A DNA stretch of 64,000 nt from Amoebophrya sp. A120 (Eukaryota; Sar; Dinophyceae; Syndiniales; Amoebophryaceae), in contig CAJINV010000025.1 of the NCBI GenBank assembly GCA_905178155.1, positions 102,453-166,452 of the forward strand, given 5' to 3'. Under the pieces are notes generated by a model, which did not search any database, was not told where the DNA came from, and saw only the letters and a program-made list of their open reading frames with translations. This document shows, in pieces, positions 61,755 to 64,000 of this stretch (its first letter is position 1; each line of letters opens with the position of its first letter). The position numbers were made by a program, and so were the translations under genes.

Positions 61755-62625
61755 TATGCTTGATTTTTGCGGATCATAATGTGGGTGTAGGTGTTTCCTC
61801 GGTTGCATGAAGTTTTTTTTGCCCAGCTGAAGTGGTATCTAGTACACGAACTACTTTGCGGCTTCTGCTATGCGTGAACAGTTTCGACACGAGAGATAGA
61901 TCGCGGCCAGTTACTTTTGCAAAGATGACACGTTCATCTCTTTTTGTTTCATATTTTACCCGAGCTGTTTGACCGAGCGTTGCTGGTCACGCATGGCAAA
62001 TTTCTTGACGGTATTATATCTACGATCTTAACGGATGCTCATGCATCACAGATTTTGCTCGTGTGTTGATACAACTAGAACTTAGTACAAGGTTAGCAAC
62101 GTCACAACTTCGAGACCGAAATGAATTTGCATTGCGTACGGGACATCAAATGAATGACAACAACTGGTTTTAGACTCTGAGCAATAAAACAACAATGCTT
62201 CAGGTTTGCTGAAAAAGTTGCTGAACGTACAAGAAACCGAGGACCACAATATGGCAAAAGCAAAAAACAGCTCTCCACGACCAGACTAGTAGAAGCAAGT
62301 AGGTTCAAAAACCGTCGACGTCGTATCTTTCCGTTGCATGTAGTTGATCCACTATTTCCTCGTGCAGAAGTTGCACAGCGCTCCTGAATCTGCTTTGCAA
62401 GCGGGCGATCATGGATCTATTAAGGACATGCGCTGTGTGTTTGTCGTGCGGAACAGATCATGCATTTTTCAGGATGACGTGTCACGAAGGAAAAGGTCGT
62501 GGGAAGAGAGATGAAACTCGCCATTCACGTTCTACTCTGTTAAGCCGTCTGGTGGCTGGGCTCTTGAAATTTCCATACACGAAACCGTTTTTCTCACCGG
62601 TGGCGCCTGTTTGAGCTGCCTGCAG
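61755..62625. other. No gene seen
   Basis: AT-rich; contains isolated introner words (GCATGGCAAATTT at 61992, GCATCACAGATTTTG at 62043) that may be debris. Upstream exons of the next gene may hide here. Confidence 0.4.
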
Positions 62626-63061
62626 ATAGACGACCAAGGCCGCGTGGGTGTGGATTTTCTGAACTACCTATTAAAGTGAAAAATGCTCCCACCCCAGAAC
62701 TTGGCAGCGTTTGCATTGCAAACTTTTCTAGTGGAAACATTCCCCGCCTTGCCTATATCAGCATCACAAATTTCCCATGCTGAATAGCTCAAAACTGTGT
62801 TGCAAAGGAGCTCAACAGCAGGCGGATCTATTATGCAAAAGATACCTTGCGCGCGTAGATCTAGATTCTGCATCAGAAAGGCTCGCAGTCCTTTCTTGCA
62901 AGACAAAAAGCTTTCATTTGGAAACTTTGCATGAGAAACTTTTGCAAGTTCTGGGGTAGGGGCATTTTTCATTGTAATACTACCAGCTTCTACCGCCAGA
63001 CCTCCGCACGGGCCACAAGGTCAGCGGTCTGCAGATGAGTCAGTGGGCGCCAACATGTTGA
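62626..63061 (+). CDS. Last exons of an EF-hand-like protein (partial)
   Basis: After a CTGCCTGCAG acceptor the frame reads IDDQGRVGVDFLNY, which matches the second half of an EF-hand calcium loop (DxxGxVxVDFxxY). Across introner E2 it continues QLLPPDLRTGHKVSGLQMSQ and ends WAPTC with a stop at 63061. The 5' exons are not recognised. Calcium binding is an inference from one loop. Confidence 0.45.
62669..62979 (+). mobile_element. Introner E2 (family E)
   Basis: TATTAAAGTGAAAAATGCTC..GGGGCATTTTTCATTGTAATA; exact direct repeat CTACC. Joins FLNY to QLLPPDL. Confidence 0.92.
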
Positions 63062-63694
63062 GAGCCAACGGAAAGACGAACGGGTGTTGGTGATGTAGAT
63101 GCCGCATGTTGACGTCAAGAGTGGCGGTTCGGCGTGGTAGGCTCTCCACCTGAAATAAAATGTGAGAACGTAGAATAAAAATGTTGACATCGTTGTTTTT
63201 GACTACCAAACCTTACCCGAACAGGAACTGTGTTGCAAAATTTGCTTACTTCGGACGGTTCTCCAAAACGACGAAAGCACGGCACTGCGAAACGACTGTC
63301 GGGGGAGGATTCCTTGCTTTAAGAACTGGCACGACGCTATGTTGGCTGTTGCTCGTCGTGTTCGATCCCGCTGATACTTAAGTGTTCCGTCTCCGCCGTT
63401 GTAAAGTAGTTTAATCTGATGTAAGAGCAAGAAGAAGGAAGAAGGACGGCTAGCGTGCCAGGAGTCGTGCGAGTGAAACCTGGTTTGTTGTGTGGTATCA
63501 TCTTCAGCTTGATGCATCTCTTTGCCATGAGCGAGGGCGTAGTCTGCGTCAACGTGGGGTCGTCATCATCAAGCAGGCTGGACGCAGTTTCGTTTCCGTA
63601 GTGATGCTGAAACGAACACGAACTAGTTCTATACGTAGCGAAAAATCCGCAGCAAACTAGTACCTCTATTTTTGGTTGATTAATTCCTTCTAAT
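63062..63694. other. No gene seen
   Basis: Intergenic; minus-strand frames at 63203-63993 look like shadows. Confidence 0.4.
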
Positions 63695-63997
63695 ATGGTC
63701 TCGTCTTGCGCTTGCCCCGCACCCGCGGCCGCCTTGCCAAGCGCAGAAGGTGCAAATCCTAATTCCGCTTCGGCATCATCCCGCTCGCCGCAACACGGCG
63801 GCAACAGCACGGCTTCCCTGTGCAACTCGACTCCGCAGCACGAGGACGCCTTTTCCCTCGAACTTGAAAACGAAAACCCGATCGAGAACTCGGCCCGCCC
63901 GCGGAAGCTTTCGGACAAGAAAAAAGCGTGCCTGGTCGAGGGAAACCAATTGCAGAAGTTTCTCGCGGACATTCTGACTGCGAAACAAGGCATATGA
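63695..63997 (+). CDS. Start of a gene running off the window, unknown
   Basis: ATG at 63695, MVSSCACPAPAAALPSAEGA, then Ser/Asn-rich sequence, ENENPIENSARPRKLSDKKK and a helical end LVEGNQLQKFLADILTAKQG. The apparent stop at 63997 lies within TATGACAG, the first eight bases of a family H introner, so the real gene probably continues beyond the window. Confidence 0.5.
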   Translation: MVSSCACPAPAAALPSAEGANPNSASASSRSPQHGGNSTASLCNSTPQHEDAFSLELENENPIENSARPRKLSDKKKACLVEGNQLQKFLADILTAKQGI

Positions 63998-64000
63998 CAG

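Noticed and set aside
1-64000. Transfer RNA, ribosomal RNA or dinoflagellate spliced-leader genes
   Set aside because: No spliced-leader core (CCGTAGCCATTTTGGCTCAAG-like) or rRNA sequence was noticed by eye; a covariance-model scan would be needed to exclude tRNAs.

Overview
This is eukaryotic nuclear DNA, most likely from a dinoflagellate or a close alveolate such as a syndinian parasite of the Amoebophrya type. The reasons are: (i) dozens of short terminal-inverted-repeat elements sit inside reading frames and behave as introns, matching the introner elements known from Amoebophrya and other dinoflagellates; (ii) there is a small basic protein with KAMKS/AMKSM repeats of a kind common in dinoflagellate nuclei; (iii) typical eukaryotic genes are present (PEX16, HCF101/Mrp, a MGRN1/LUL-type RING ligase, an E2 of the UBE2Q type), with ordinary GT-AG introns beside the unusual ones. 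The species assignment is inference.

Layout. 1-4090 is a 16-bp minisatellite with a 48-bp higher-order core. 4.1-14.8 kb holds small, mostly lineage-specific genes (basic, acidic/membrane, myristoylated and disordered proteins). 14.9-18.6 kb is one five-exon coiled-coil gene. 19.8-28.2 kb is a broken GH128-like glycosyl hydrolase gene whose 3' part is split by three blocks of foreign sequence, each bounded by copies of one 39-bp piece of the gene. One block is a copy of the 3' end of the E2 gene at 29.7-30.8 kb. 32.6-35.3 kb is a zinc-finger gene, 35.9-38.9 kb HCF101-like, 39.7-41.7 kb PEX16-like, 42.6-47.9 kb a RING E3 ligase, 49.8-52.2 kb a multi-pass membrane protein, 52.4-54.6 kb a low-complexity protein. 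55.7-64 kb has a truncated histidine-phosphatase gene, palindromic and tandem repeats, a minus-strand zinc-cluster gene, a membrane protein gene with five introners and two partial genes at the end.

The main system here is the introner set. I count 48 copies in nine families (A-I below) with unrelated terminal inverted repeats. Nearly all begin TA and end TA. Twenty-nine have exact 5-bp direct repeats outside the termini. All families except the one minus-strand copy visibly carry an internal word TTTGTNATGC or its complement. Cutting out one element plus one 5-bp repeat restores the protein in gene after gene, and many sites offer no GT-AG pair. A duplicated E2 3' region supplies two natural empty sites that match two filled sites, direct evidence of insertion with a 5-bp duplication. 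Introner boundaries below are for the element only; the spliced-out unit is the element plus one direct-repeat copy.
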